DNA of 64,000 nucleotides from Sphingomonadales bacterium (GCA_006226685.1 SBGG01000059.1:1-64000); one strand, 5' to 3'. Counted from the stretch's first letter, positions 31,088-41,151 are shown. Notes: a model not told the origin generated them from the letters alone. Program-made: numbers and translations.

Positions 31088-34000
31088 GCTTCCGCTCCTT
31101 CAGTGCCCGAAACGGAGGCCGGGGGTTCTTTCCCGAATAGCCGGTTGATCGTCACGAAGAACAGCGGGACAAAGAAGATGGCGAGCACCGTCGCCGCGAT
31201 CATGCCGCCGACCACCGCCGTGCCGATGGCGATGCGCGACTGGGCGCCCGCGCCGGTGGCGATGGCAAGCGGTATGGCACCGGCGATGAAGGCGAGCGAA
31301 GTCATCAAAATCGGCCGGAAGCGCAGCTTGGATGCCTCCATCGCGGCGTGGAATATATCCGCCCCGCGTCGCCGGGCCTGATCCGCGAACTCGACGATCA
31401 GGATCGCGTTCTTCGCGGCAAGCCCCATGGTGGTGAGCAGGCCGACCTGAAAGAAGATATTATTGTCGAGACCACGCAGCGTCACCGCGACGACGGCGCC
31501 GAACAGGCCGACCGGGATAACCAGCATTACCGCGAACGGAATGGACCAGCTTTCATAGAGCGCGGCCAGACACAGGAAGACGACGAGAACTGACAGTCCG
31601 TAAAGTATCGGGGCCTGCCCGCCGCTTAGCTGTTCCTGAAAGGACAGGCCACTCCAAGCATAGCTGGTGCCCGCAGGCAGCTGCCCTTGCAGCGCGACCA
31701 GGCTGTCCATTGCCTCGCCGGAACTCACTCCGGGGGCGGCCTGTCCCTGAATTTCATAGGAAGGCAGGCCGTTGAAGCGGGAAACGGTGCTGGGTCCCAA
31801 CACCCAGCGGGTCTTGGCGAAAGCCGAGAAAGGCACCATTTCTCCGGTATTGCGGTTACGTACCTGCCAGTTGTCGAGATCCGCAGGCAGCGCCCGAAAC
31901 GGTGCGTCGGCCTGAAGATAGACGCGCTTCACGCGGCCCCGGTCGATGAAATCATTGACATAGGTGGTGCCCCAGGCGGAACTCAACACATCGTCGACGT
32001 CACTCTGGGTCAGGCCGAGGACGGCGAGTTTCACCGAATCGATATCGACCTTGAGCTGGGGCATGTCTTCAAGCGTACCGGAACGGACGGCGGCCAGATT
32101 CGGATCTTTGCGGGCGGCGGCAAGAAACTGGTTACGCAGTTCCAGAAAGCGTTCACGGCTCAATCCGCTGCTGTTGAGCAACTGGAAGGAAAAGCCGTTG
32201 GACTGACCCAGCCCCTGAATGGATGCGGGTGTCAGCGCGAAGATACGGGCGTCGCGGATCGCAGAGAGTTCCTTCATCGCACGTTGGGCAATGGCGGGTG
32301 CGGCGTTCTTGCTTCCTTTGCGCTCATCCCATGGGATGAGGGTGACAAAGGCCTGTCCGGCATTTTGCCCTTGCCCGGCAAAGCCGGTGCCGATGATCGA
32401 CATCACGAAATCGACATTGTCCCGTTCGTCGTTCAGGAAATAATTCTGAGCGCGCTCGGCCACCGCCTGGGTGCGACTGGAAGTTGCGCCGGGCGGCAGA
32501 TTATATTGCATCAGCACCTGCCCCTGATCCTCGGTCGGTACGAAACTGGTCGGCAGGCGCACGAACAGCCCCCAGAGAAGCACGAGCAGGATGGCGAAGC
32601 TGCCCCAATAGATCCGACGGCGCCCGAGTACCTGACCGACGCGCCGGGAATATCCCTCACTGAGCCGGTCGAACCAGCGGTTGAAGCGGGCGAGCGGCCC
32701 GGTGCCTTCATGAGCATTGGTGGACCTTGGGCGCAGCAGCGTTGCGCACAGGGCAGGGGAGAGGATCAGGGCGACCAGCACGGAAAGCAGCATCGAAGAG
32801 ATGATGGTAACCGAGAACTGGCGATAGATAACGCCGGTCGATCCGCCGAAAAACGCCATGGGAAGCATCACTGCGGACAGGACGATGCCGATGCCGATCA
32901 GCGCGCTGTTGATCTCTCCCATCGATTTGGCGGTGGCGTCATGGGGGGAGAGCCCTTCTTCCTCCATGATGCGTTCGACATTTTCGACCACGACGATGGC
33001 GTCGTCGACCAGCAGGCCGATGGAGAGCACCATGCCGAACAATGTCAATGTATTGATCGAATAGCCGAGCACGGCGAGTACGCCGAAGGTGCCGAGCAGC
33101 ACGACCGGAACGGCAATCGCCGGGATCAGGGTCGCGCGCCAGCTTTGCAGGAACACGAACATGACGATGATGACGAGAATGACCGCCTCAAGCAGGGTCT
33201 TGACCACTTCCTCCACCGACAATTTGATGAAAGGTGTGGTGTCGCGGAAGAACAGCACCTCAAATCCGTCGGGCAGGTCGCGGGACAATTCCATCGCCTT
33301 GGCCTTGACCAGATCCGAGGTTTTGAGGGCATCCGCGCCGGGGGCCATCATGATTGCCATGCCCGATGCCGTCTGGCCGTTGACGAAAGCGGTGACATTG
33401 TAATTTTCGGCGCCCATTTCGACGCGGGCGACATCGGAAAGGTGGACGACCGATCCGTCCGTCTGCGTTTTGAGTATGATGGAACGGAATTGTTCGGGCG
33501 TTTCGAGGCGCGACCGCGCCGTCACCGTGGCGTTGATCTGCTGATTGTCCGGTGAAGGATTCTGGCCGATCTGTCCCGCCGATACCTCGACATTTTGCGC
33601 CCGGATGGCGGATTCGACATCGGACGGCATCAACTTGACCGCAGCGAGTTTATAAGGGTCCAGCCAGACCCGCATCGCATATTGGGAACCGAAAACGCGG
33701 GTCGACCCGACCCCTTCCAGACGCGAGATCGGATCCTGAAAATGGTTGACGATATAATCGGAAATATCGGTGCGTTCGGCCTTGCCGGTCTTGTCGATGA
33801 TCGCCACGATCATCAGGAAGTCGTCCTGGGTCTTGGAGACGACCAGCCCCTGTTGCTGCACCGCATTGGGCAGGCGGCGCAGCGCCTGCTGCACCCGGTT
33901 CTGGGTCTGCACCTGTGCGGTATCCGGGTCCGTTCCCTTGTTGAAGGTAACGGTGATGCTGGAGCCGCCGTTCGAATTGGACGTGGAAGAAAAGTAAAGC

Positions 34001-34227
34001 AGGCCGTCAAGGCCGGTGAGCTGTTGTTCCAGCACCTGCGTGACGCTGGCTTCCACGGTTTCCGCCGAGGCTCCGGGATAGGTGGTGCTGATCCGCACGG
34101 ACGGAGGCGCGATATTGGGATATTGCGCGATGGGCAGGCTGAAGATCGCGCCGATGCCGGCGAGCATCACACAGATTGCAATGACCCATGCGAAGATCGG
34201 GCGGTCGATGAAGAAGCGGCTGAGCAT
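31084..34227 (-). CDS. RND multidrug efflux permease (HAE1/AcrB-MexB family)
   Basis: 1047 aa; MLSRFFIDRPIFAWVIAICVMLAG..., LVDDAIVVVENVERIMEEEG. Confidence 0.97.
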   Translation of the reverse strand: MLSRFFIDRPIFAWVIAICVMLAGIGAIFSLPIAQYPNIAPPSVRISTTYPGASAETVEASVTQVLEQQLTGLDGLLYFSSTSNSNGGSSITVTFNKGTDPDTAQVQTQNRVQQALRRLPNAVQQQGLVVSKTQDDFLMIVAIIDKTGKAERTDISDYIVNHFQDPISRLEGVGSTRVFGSQYAMRVWLDPYKLAAVKLMPSDVESAIRAQNVEVSAGQIGQNPSPDNQQINATVTARSRLETPEQFRSIILKTQTDGSVVHLSDVARVEMGAENYNVTAFVNGQTASGMAIMMAPGADALKTSDLVKAKAMELSRDLPDGFEVLFFRDTTPFIKLSVEEVVKTLLEAVILVIIVMFVFLQSWRATLIPAIAVPVVLLGTFGVLAVLGYSINTLTLFGMVLSIGLLVDDAIVVVENVERIMEEEGLSPHDATAKSMGEINSALIGIGIVLSAVMLPMAFFGGSTGVIYRQFSVTIISSMLLSVLVALILSPALCATLLRPRSTNAHEGTGPLARFNRWFDRLSEGYSRRVGQVLGRRRIYWGSFAILLVLLWGLFVRLPTSFVPTEDQGQVLMQYNLPPGATSSRTQAVAERAQNYFLNDERDNVDFVMSIIGTGFAGQGQNAGQAFVTLIPWDERKGSKNAAPAIAQRAMKELSAIRDARIFALTPASIQGLGQSNGFSFQLLNSSGLSRERFLELRNQFLAAARKDPNLAAVRSGTLEDMPQLKVDIDSVKLAVLGLTQSDVDDVLSSAWGTTYVNDFIDRGRVKRVYLQADAPFRALPADLDNWQVRNRNTGEMVPFSAFAKTRWVLGPSTVSRFNGLPSYEIQGQAAPGVSSGEAMDSLVALQGQLPAGTSYAWSGLSFQEQLSGGQAPILYGLSVLVVFLCLAALYESWSIPFAVMLVIPVGLFGAVVAVTLRGLDNNIFFQVGLLTTMGLAAKNAILIVEFADQARRRGADIFHAAMEASKLRFRPILMTSLAFIAGAIPLAIATGAGAQSRIAIGTAVVGGMIAATVLAIFFVPLFFVTINRLFGKEPPASVSGTEGAEA

Positions 34228-34233
34228 GGCGCG

Positions 34234-35367
34234 TTATTTGCCGTTCGAAACCGGAACCGGTTTCACCGTGTCGCCCACGGCCACCTTGTCGGTCCCTTCG
34301 ACGATCAGGCGATCGCCGGCTTTCATGCCGGTCATGACCAGCCATTTGTCTCCGATCGCCCGGTCGGCGGTGAAGGTGCGTTTTTCCACCTTGTTGTCGC
34401 GAGAGACGATAAGCGCGGTCGCATTGCCTTTCACATCGCGTTCCACCCCCTGCTGCGGAACCAGCAGCGCGTTGGGCACCACCGATTGCGGCGCGACGAC
34501 GCGGACGAACATGCCGGGCAGCAATGTCCCTTCCGGATTGGGGAAGCGGGCGCGCAGCGTCACCGTGCCGCTTTCCGGGTCGACGATCGGTTCGGAAAAC
34601 TGGATTACGCCGCTTTGCGGATAATCGGTGCCGTCCTCAAGCTTCAGCCGGATGGTGGCGCTGGCGGGCAGAACCTTGCCCGAAGCAAGCGCCCGGCGCA
34701 GTTCAAGCAGCTTGGTGCTCGACTGGGTGATGTCGACGAAGATCGGGTCAAGCTGCTGGATGGTTGCCAGCGCGCTGGTCTGGTTCGCGGTCACCAGAGC
34801 CCCCGGCGTGACCAGCGAGCGGCCGATTTTTCCGTCGATCGGCGCATAGACGCGGGTGAAGGCCAGATTGACTTCGGCGGTCTGGAGATTGGCGCGCGCC
34901 TGTTCCACCGAGGCTTCGGCCTGACGGGCGGCGGCGATGACATCGTCCCGATCCTGATGGCTGACGGCGTCGCTGTCGGCGAGCGAGCGATAGCGTTCGG
35001 CCTTCGCTCTGGCGGCGGCAAGGGTCGCGAGCGCGCTGCTCAGCGCTGCCTTCGCCTGATCGCGGGCGGCACGATAGAGGCGCGGGTCTATCTGGTAGAG
35101 TTGCTGCCCTGCGCGGACATAGGCGCCTTCGGTGAACAGCCGCTTTTCAAGAATGCCCGAAACCTGAGGCCGCACTTCCGACATCATGGTGGAGGTGGTT
35201 CGTCCGGGCAGCTCGGTCGAGACGGTCACGGGGGCGGCCTGCAAGGTGACGATGCCGACCTCAGCCGGTCCCTTGGCCGGGGCCTCTTTCTCTCCACAGC
35301 CGGCCAGTGCCAGACAGCCGGGAAGAAGGAGGGTCAGAAACGCTGCCTGCCGGAAGCGAGAAGACAT
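34234..35367 (-). CDS. RND efflux periplasmic adaptor (MFP)
   Basis: Lipobox LALAGCGEKE; VRPQVSGILEKRLFTEGAYVRAGQQLYQIDP; start MSSRF at 35367. Confidence 0.94.
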   Translation of the reverse strand: MSSRFRQAAFLTLLLPGCLALAGCGEKEAPAKGPAEVGIVTLQAAPVTVSTELPGRTTSTMMSEVRPQVSGILEKRLFTEGAYVRAGQQLYQIDPRLYRAARDQAKAALSSALATLAAARAKAERYRSLADSDAVSHQDRDDVIAAARQAEASVEQARANLQTAEVNLAFTRVYAPIDGKIGRSLVTPGALVTANQTSALATIQQLDPIFVDITQSSTKLLELRRALASGKVLPASATIRLKLEDGTDYPQSGVIQFSEPIVDPESGTVTLRARFPNPEGTLLPGMFVRVVAPQSVVPNALLVPQQGVERDVKGNATALIVSRDNKVEKRTFTADRAIGDKWLVMTGMKAGDRLIVEGTDKVAVGDTVKPVPVSNGK

Positions 35368-35763
35368 GGGAAGGGCGCGCGATATCATGGGACTGCGGTC
35401 CTTAGAGCAGGAGAAAAGGCATGGCACTGGGACGGATGACGTAGTGACCCGCACAGGGGGTTCCGGACGACCGGGAGAAACTTATCGCCGAACGAAGAGC
35501 GGGACGATGAAAAGGTCATGATCGTGCGTGGAGGCGGCGCATTGGGGGAACTCCATTTGTCGTTCGGCGTCCGTTCGGCGGAAGAGCCCTGGCACCGGTT
35601 GGCATCGCGGTGTCATAACGGCCTGCCGATCGTCTGACCTTTCTATATTTTCGATGGAGTCCTTAGTGGAACTTCCCCCAATATTTCGTATCCTTTTGTA
35701 TCAATGGGTATCCCTCTGGGGAAAGGCGCAGACTTGGCATGATATTCGGGTTAGTCGGTCGAT

Positions 35764-36498
35764 ATGGATGACGCATCAGCGATACACCCGCCAACGATCG
35801 TGGTCGTCGAGGATGATGAGGATATACGCGACCTGATCGTCAGTCAGTTCGCGCGGGAAAATTACCATCTTCTCGCTGCTTCCGGCGTTGCCGCGCTCCG
35901 CGACATATATGCGCGGGAAAAAATCGACCTCATCATTCTGGATCTCAACCTGCCCGACGGGGATGGCCTGTCGTTATGCCGGGACATGCGGAGCGAGGGC
36001 ATGGAAACGCCGATCATCATGGTGACGGCGCGCGGGACCGCGATCGATCGCGTGCTGGGGCTGGAACTGGGCGCCGACGATTATCTCACCAAGCCGTTTG
36101 AGCCGCGCGAATTGCTGGCTCGCGTGCGCAATTTGCTGAAGCGTTCGCGCGGGGAAGGGCAGGGCAAGGCCGTGTCCGGTCAGCGCAGGCTGGCGCGTTT
36201 CGGCCCGTGGCGGCTGGATCTTTTTCAGCGGCGGCTGATCGCCCCGGATGACAGTCTGGTGATGCTGTCGGCGGCTGAGTTCCGCCTGCTCGGCCGGTTT
36301 ATCGATGAGCCGAACAAGGTGCTGTCACGCGAGGAGCTATTGCCGGAAAGGCGCGCCACCGTGGCCTTCGACCGGTCGATCGATCTGCAGGTCAGCCGGC
36401 TTCGGCAGAAGCTGGCGGCGATCGAGGGAGGGGATGCGCTGATCCTGACGGTCCGCAGCGAAGGCTATGTGCTGGCAAGCCCGGTTGCCTATGAGTGA
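35764..36498 (+). CDS. OmpR/PhoB-family response regulator
   Basis: VVVEDDEDIRDLI...LDLNLPDGDGLSL...GADDYLTKPFEPRELLARVRNLL plus winged helix. Confidence 0.95.
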   Translation: MDDASAIHPPTIVVVEDDEDIRDLIVSQFARENYHLLAASGVAALRDIYAREKIDLIILDLNLPDGDGLSLCRDMRSEGMETPIIMVTARGTAIDRVLGLELGADDYLTKPFEPRELLARVRNLLKRSRGEGQGKAVSGQRRLARFGPWRLDLFQRRLIAPDDSLVMLSAAEFRLLGRFIDEPNKVLSREELLPERRATVAFDRSIDLQVSRLRQKLAAIEGGDALILTVRSEGYVLASPVAYE

Positions 36499-37864
36499 TA
36501 TTTTTCGCCGCTATCGCTATTATGTCGTTCCGGGGTCGATGGCCGGACGGATTTTCGTCCTGCTGGCAGCAGGCATTGCGGCAAGCGCCATCATATCGCT
36601 GTTCATCGCCAATATGATGCGACGGGCCGATTTCGACCATATCAGGGCCGAACGAGTCATCGCCAGCGCCGTCGATGTGGCGGAACGGCTGCGACAGGAC
36701 CCGGGTGGAACCGAGGAAATGTTGCGGCGAAGGCTGATTTTCGGCGCGACGCTGGCGCCGCTCGGAGTCGGCATCAACCGTCCTGAAGCGGGTCTGGCCC
36801 AGGAACTGGCGGAGCGACTGGGGCCGGGCTCCCTGCCGGAAGTCGGGCAGGTGCCGAGCGGCCTCTGCTTTAAACGGAAACGCGGGCCGCTTGGTCCCGC
36901 AGCGGCGGGCATCGCCGATTTGCCGCCACCCGATTGCTGGATCGTCCGCTTTACCGATCCGGGGGGGCAGCGGCGCGCGATCGCCCTTGGCCTGCCCCGG
37001 CTCTCCATGCCCACCGATGCGACATTCAATCTGATCGACCTGCTGCCCATCATCGCGTTGAGCGCGGTGTTGTCGATCATCGTTTCGCGCCAGATCGCAA
37101 AGCCGTTGCGCCGTCTGGAAAAGGCGGCGGCGGATTTTACCCTGTCGCATGACCCCCGGGCCATACCCGAGGAAGGGCCGGACGAGGTGCGTGCTGCGCT
37201 GTCCACCTTCAACCTGATGCAGGAGCGGGTACGGGCGGGCTTTCGGGAGCGGACCCAGTTGCTGGCCGCGATCAGTCATGATCTGCAGACGCCCCTTACC
37301 CGTCTGCGCCTGCGGCTGGAGCAGGTGAAGGACAAGGAATTGCGCGAGCGCCTGCTGGAGGATCATCGCGCGATGCAGAATCTGGTGCGCGAAGGGCTGG
37401 ATCTTGCCGGTTCGGTCGAAGTCCGGGAGGATTGGGCCGTCATCGACATCGATTCCCTTCTCACCAGCATGGCCGAGGATGCAGAGGATGTCGGGCAGCC
37501 TGTGCAATTCCTCTCCGGTTGCGGCGGTGTGGCGCGGGTGAAGCCCAATGCGCTGACGCGTTGTGTGGGGAATCTGGTCGATAATGCGGTAAAATATGGC
37601 GGCAGTGCGGAAATTAGCTGTACGCGCGGCAATGGGCGCATCACCATATCGGTTCGGGATCATGGCCCGGGGATCGACGAGAAGGACCTTGATGAAATGT
37701 TCGAACCGTTCACCCGTGGTGAAGCGGGGCAGCCGGGCGGACGGCCCGGTACCGGTATCGGCCTTACCATTGCCCGCACGCTGGCGATGACGTTCGGCGG
37801 ATCGGTCGCGCTGGCCAATGCTGAGGGCGGCGGCCTGATCGCGATGGTCGATTTCGAGGAATGA
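36491..37864 (+). CDS. Sensor histidine kinase (HAMP-HisKA-HATPase)
   Basis: AISHDLQTPLTRLRLRLEQ H-box; NLVDNAVKYGG N-box; RDHGPGIDEKDL; ATG at 36491 overlaps RR stop. Confidence 0.94.
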   Translation: MSDIFRRYRYYVVPGSMAGRIFVLLAAGIAASAIISLFIANMMRRADFDHIRAERVIASAVDVAERLRQDPGGTEEMLRRRLIFGATLAPLGVGINRPEAGLAQELAERLGPGSLPEVGQVPSGLCFKRKRGPLGPAAAGIADLPPPDCWIVRFTDPGGQRRAIALGLPRLSMPTDATFNLIDLLPIIALSAVLSIIVSRQIAKPLRRLEKAAADFTLSHDPRAIPEEGPDEVRAALSTFNLMQERVRAGFRERTQLLAAISHDLQTPLTRLRLRLEQVKDKELRERLLEDHRAMQNLVREGLDLAGSVEVREDWAVIDIDSLLTSMAEDAEDVGQPVQFLSGCGGVARVKPNALTRCVGNLVDNAVKYGGSAEISCTRGNGRITISVRDHGPGIDEKDLDEMFEPFTRGEAGQPGGRPGTGIGLTIARTLAMTFGGSVALANAEGGGLIAMVDFEE

Positions 37865-37886
37865 TGAGGAACAAGGGGGCGAGGTT

Positions 37887-39014
37887 ATGGCGGTGAAGAA
37901 GGATGCGGAGGCCCAGCGCCGTTATCGTTCCAACCTTCAGGGGGAGGTGGACGGCGCTGCCGTTTATGCCGCGCTGGCCGACAGCGAGAGCGATCCGAAA
38001 TTGTCAGAAGTGTTCCGCCGCCTCGCTGCGGTGGAGCGGGCCCATGGCGATTTCTGGCGCAGCCGCATGAACAAGGCGAGCGGCGGATTCTCACCGGCAC
38101 CATCGGTGCGCGCGCGCATTCTCGGCTGGCTGGCCCGGCGTTTCGGCCCTGCCTTCGTATTGCCCGCCATCGCCGCTGGTGAAGTGCGTGACAGTGCCGC
38201 CTATGACAATCAGCCCGAGGCCCGCCAGGCCGGATTGCCGGTCGATGAGCGGTCCCATGCACGGCTGATGCAGGCGGTTGCCGGGCAAAGCGGGTTGCCT
38301 GGGCCCACGCTGGCCTTGATCGAGGGGCGTCATCGCGGCGGCGGCAACAGCCTGCGGGCGGCGGTGCTGGGCGCCAATGATGGCCTTGTTTCCAATATGA
38401 GCCTTGTCATGGGGGTCGCCGGCGCGGTTGCGGATGGGCGCACGCTGTTGCTGACGGGGCTCGCCGGGCTGATTGCCGGGGCCTGCTCCATGGCGATGGG
38501 GGAATGGCTCTCGGTCACCAGCTCGCGGGAACTTTACCAGAGCCAGATCGCGACCGAAGCGGAAGAATTGCGCGAGGTGCCTGACGAAGAGCGTGAGGAA
38601 CTGGTCCTTATCTATCAGGCGAAGGGGATTGACGAGGCGCAGGCGCGAGCGCTGGCCGATCGGTTGCTCAGCAACAAGGATACCGCGCTCGATACGCTGG
38701 CGCGCGAGGAACTCGGCATCGATCCGGATGAACTGGGCGGGTCGGCATGGGGTGCGGCGATCAGTTCGTTTCTACTCTTTGCCGTCGGGGCGATCATCCC
38801 GGTCGCGCCCTTCTTCTTCCTGTCCGGCAAGGTTGCACTGATCGCGAGCCTCGTGGGCAGCGGTATCGGTCTGGCGCTGATCGGGGCGGGGACCAGCCTG
38901 TTCACCGGGCGGCCGATGATCCTTTCCGCGGCGCGTCAGCTCGTCATCGGTCTGGCGGCGGCTGGTGTGACCTATGGCGCCGGTGCGCTGGTCGGGGTGT
39001 CGCTGGCAGGCTGA
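37887..39014 (+). CDS. MbfA-like membrane-bound ferritin: N-terminal ferritin-like diiron domain plus C-terminal VIT1/CCC1 transporter
   Basis: YRSNLQGEVDGAAVYAALADSE...AAVERAHGDFW (E/ExxH) then LRAAVLGANDGLVSNMSLVMGVAGA VIT1 signature. Confidence 0.88.
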   Translation: MAVKKDAEAQRRYRSNLQGEVDGAAVYAALADSESDPKLSEVFRRLAAVERAHGDFWRSRMNKASGGFSPAPSVRARILGWLARRFGPAFVLPAIAAGEVRDSAAYDNQPEARQAGLPVDERSHARLMQAVAGQSGLPGPTLALIEGRHRGGGNSLRAAVLGANDGLVSNMSLVMGVAGAVADGRTLLLTGLAGLIAGACSMAMGEWLSVTSSRELYQSQIATEAEELREVPDEEREELVLIYQAKGIDEAQARALADRLLSNKDTALDTLAREELGIDPDELGGSAWGAAISSFLLFAVGAIIPVAPFFFLSGKVALIASLVGSGIGLALIGAGTSLFTGRPMILSAARQLVIGLAAAGVTYGAGALVGVSLAG

Positions 39015-39030
39015 ACTTTATGTCTGCGCT

Positions 39031-39070
39031 CCTCATGCCGGGGCGTCGGACGGCGCCCCGGCATGAGGAT
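39031..39070. terminator. Perfect 16-bp hairpin between convergent genes (bidirectional terminator candidate)
   Basis: TCCTCATGCCGGGGCG-tcggacgg-CGCCCCGGCATGAGGA. Confidence 0.7.
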
Positions 39071-39091
39071 ATGTCAGCAACAGCCCCGCGT

Positions 39092-40648
39092 TTATCCCTT
39101 GTAGGGGGAATGGGCTGATGGCCAGATGCCGTGATTGCCCGGAGACAATATCCCGGCCGGATCGAGAGCGTCCTTGAGCCGCGAATAGGTCCGCGCAAGC
39201 ACATGATTGTTGAAATCGAACTTCGATGCCGCCTGTTCGACCAGTGCGACATGGGCGCGATAGGGCGCGCAGCCCCATTCGGCCGTCCGGTCGTACATTT
39301 CGCGGACTGCGGTACGAACCGTTTCGACCTGCGTTGCATCCGATGCATCGAACAGGATCATGTTGGCGCTGATCATGCTGCGTGGGGTAAGCAACATGCC
39401 GAACGGCCCGACAAGTCCATATTTGTCGAGTATGCCACGCACCAGCGTTTCCGCGCGTTGCGCGGCCGCACCGGTGCAGGGCAGCACCGGCGAAAAGTCC
39501 ATATGGCCCAGCGTTTCGCCGAATGTCTGCTTCAGCCGTTCGATCAGCACCATATTGGGGATGCCGGAGGAGATGAGATCGCGCGGTTCCACATCTTCCG
39601 GCGCGACATCGCCGGAATAGGTGCGCAGTTCCAGCTCTGCGCCCGGGATCGTCGCGACCGCCTGTTCGAGGATCGCCCGCCGCGCGGCGACCATATTGCT
39701 GCGCCCGTAAAGGCCGATGCGTGCATTCCAGCGGCCGGGGCGCAGCACTTTCCGCAAATTGCTCATCGTGTAGTTGCCGGTGCCCGTCTCTTCATTTTCG
39801 CCCTTTTCAGGGGTTCCGACGATCATCGGAATGCCTTGCAACACGCCTTCCTGAAGGAGCGGGCGCAGCAGGTCATCGATCATCGGCACGATGTCGTTAT
39901 CGCCATGGCACAGGATCGTTCCGGTCGAGAAGATTTCGGGGCGCGGCATCAGCCAGACCGCCGCCTTTGTCACCACGCCGAAATTGGATTGTTTGAAAAG
40001 ATCGTCCAGCGCCGGCCCGAAACCGCGGCGATGGCAGGACCAGAGCGGGCTGTTGCTGATGCCGCCTTGCCCCGTGCGCAGCAGTTCGCCATTGGCCAGC
40101 ACCACCTCCAGGCCGCAGACGGCGGAAGCGTGGTCGCCCATCACATTATAGCCATAGCCATGTTCAAGCGAATTGCCGATCATGCTGCCCCAGCCCAGAT
40201 CGGGCACCGACATCATCAGCGGAATATCATCCTTGCGCAGCGCTTCGTAAAGCTGGTGGAAGGTGACGCCCGGTTCGAGCAGGGCAAATCCCTGCTTCGC
40301 GTCAATGTCGAGAATGCGGTTCATCCGCCGCAGGTTGAGGACCACGCCGCCGTTCACCACCGGGGCCGAGCCGCCATAACCGAAATTGCGCCCCATAGAG
40401 GATGTCCACAGGTGCACGCCCAATTCGGTCGCCATCTTCATGATCGCCTGAATCTGCTCGACATTTTCGGGCTGGAGCAGAAGCGAGGGCTGATGTCCGT
40501 GGGCGGCGGGGCCTTCGAACGGATCATGAAATTCCGCGAACAAAGAGCCTTCGAACTGGACGGCATCGCTGCCGAGCAGTCGGGTGAATTCGGTGCGGGC
40601 CCGGTCGAGAAGTTCCGTTGAGGGCGAGGTGGGGTCGATACTGGTCAC
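39092..40648 (-). CDS. VAO/4-cresol dehydrogenase (hydroxylating)-like FAD-linked oxidase
   Basis: QPENVEQIQAIMKMATELGVHLWTSSMGRNFGYGGSAPVVNGGVVLNLRRMNRI...GWGSMIGNSLEHGYGY. Confidence 0.88.
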   Translation of the reverse strand: MTSIDPTSPSTELLDRARTEFTRLLGSDAVQFEGSLFAEFHDPFEGPAAHGHQPSLLLQPENVEQIQAIMKMATELGVHLWTSSMGRNFGYGGSAPVVNGGVVLNLRRMNRILDIDAKQGFALLEPGVTFHQLYEALRKDDIPLMMSVPDLGWGSMIGNSLEHGYGYNVMGDHASAVCGLEVVLANGELLRTGQGGISNSPLWSCHRRGFGPALDDLFKQSNFGVVTKAAVWLMPRPEIFSTGTILCHGDNDIVPMIDDLLRPLLQEGVLQGIPMIVGTPEKGENEETGTGNYTMSNLRKVLRPGRWNARIGLYGRSNMVAARRAILEQAVATIPGAELELRTYSGDVAPEDVEPRDLISSGIPNMVLIERLKQTFGETLGHMDFSPVLPCTGAAAQRAETLVRGILDKYGLVGPFGMLLTPRSMISANMILFDASDATQVETVRTAVREMYDRTAEWGCAPYRAHVALVEQAASKFDFNNHVLARTYSRLKDALDPAGILSPGNHGIWPSAHSPYKG

Positions 40649-41085
40649 GGCTTGTGTCTATCCTCTTCCTTATGGTCGTTCCGTGGCTGGCACGCCTTCC
40701 GGAACGGAAGCCGGTTGTCGGTCAGGCGGTTCTGTCACCTGGTCGTTGGGAACGCAGTTTACTTTGAAATTCTTTTGAACAGAACGCTATTCTTTTATTT
40801 TGCGGAACGCTTACTGTCAATTGCGCAGAACGGCCGTATTCACCTTGGCAAATCTGCGTTTCTCATCTTCTCGTAAGCCACAGGCGTTCTCATTGTCCGC
40901 CGATTCACTGTAACAAAGCAGGGCTGGCCCCCTATAAGTGCCGTGCTCCGCCATCAGCCGCGTCGTCATCGGATAGACGAAATTGCTGCCCTGGGTGGGG
41001 CGCTATCTGAAGATGCCGTGTTTCGGTTCGCCGACGAGCGCGCCACCCCGGATCGACCGGTTTACGCGGTCAGTCTCCACACCGA

Positions 41086-41118
41086 GAAAACCCCGCCCGG
41101 CATGGTGCCGGGCGGGGT
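41086..41118 (-). terminator. Terminator of the autotransporter gene
   Basis: ACCCCGCCCGGCA-tgg-TGCCGGGCGGGGT; on the minus strand followed by TTTTC. Confidence 0.85.
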
Positions 41119-41151
41119 CCCCTGATGATGGGCAGCAGGGTGGGGGAGGGG

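Noticed and set aside
31687-35439. Two >600-aa plus-strand ORFs opposite the RND pump genes
   Set aside because: Antisense to confidently identified MFP/RND genes; composition typical of spurious GC-rich frames.
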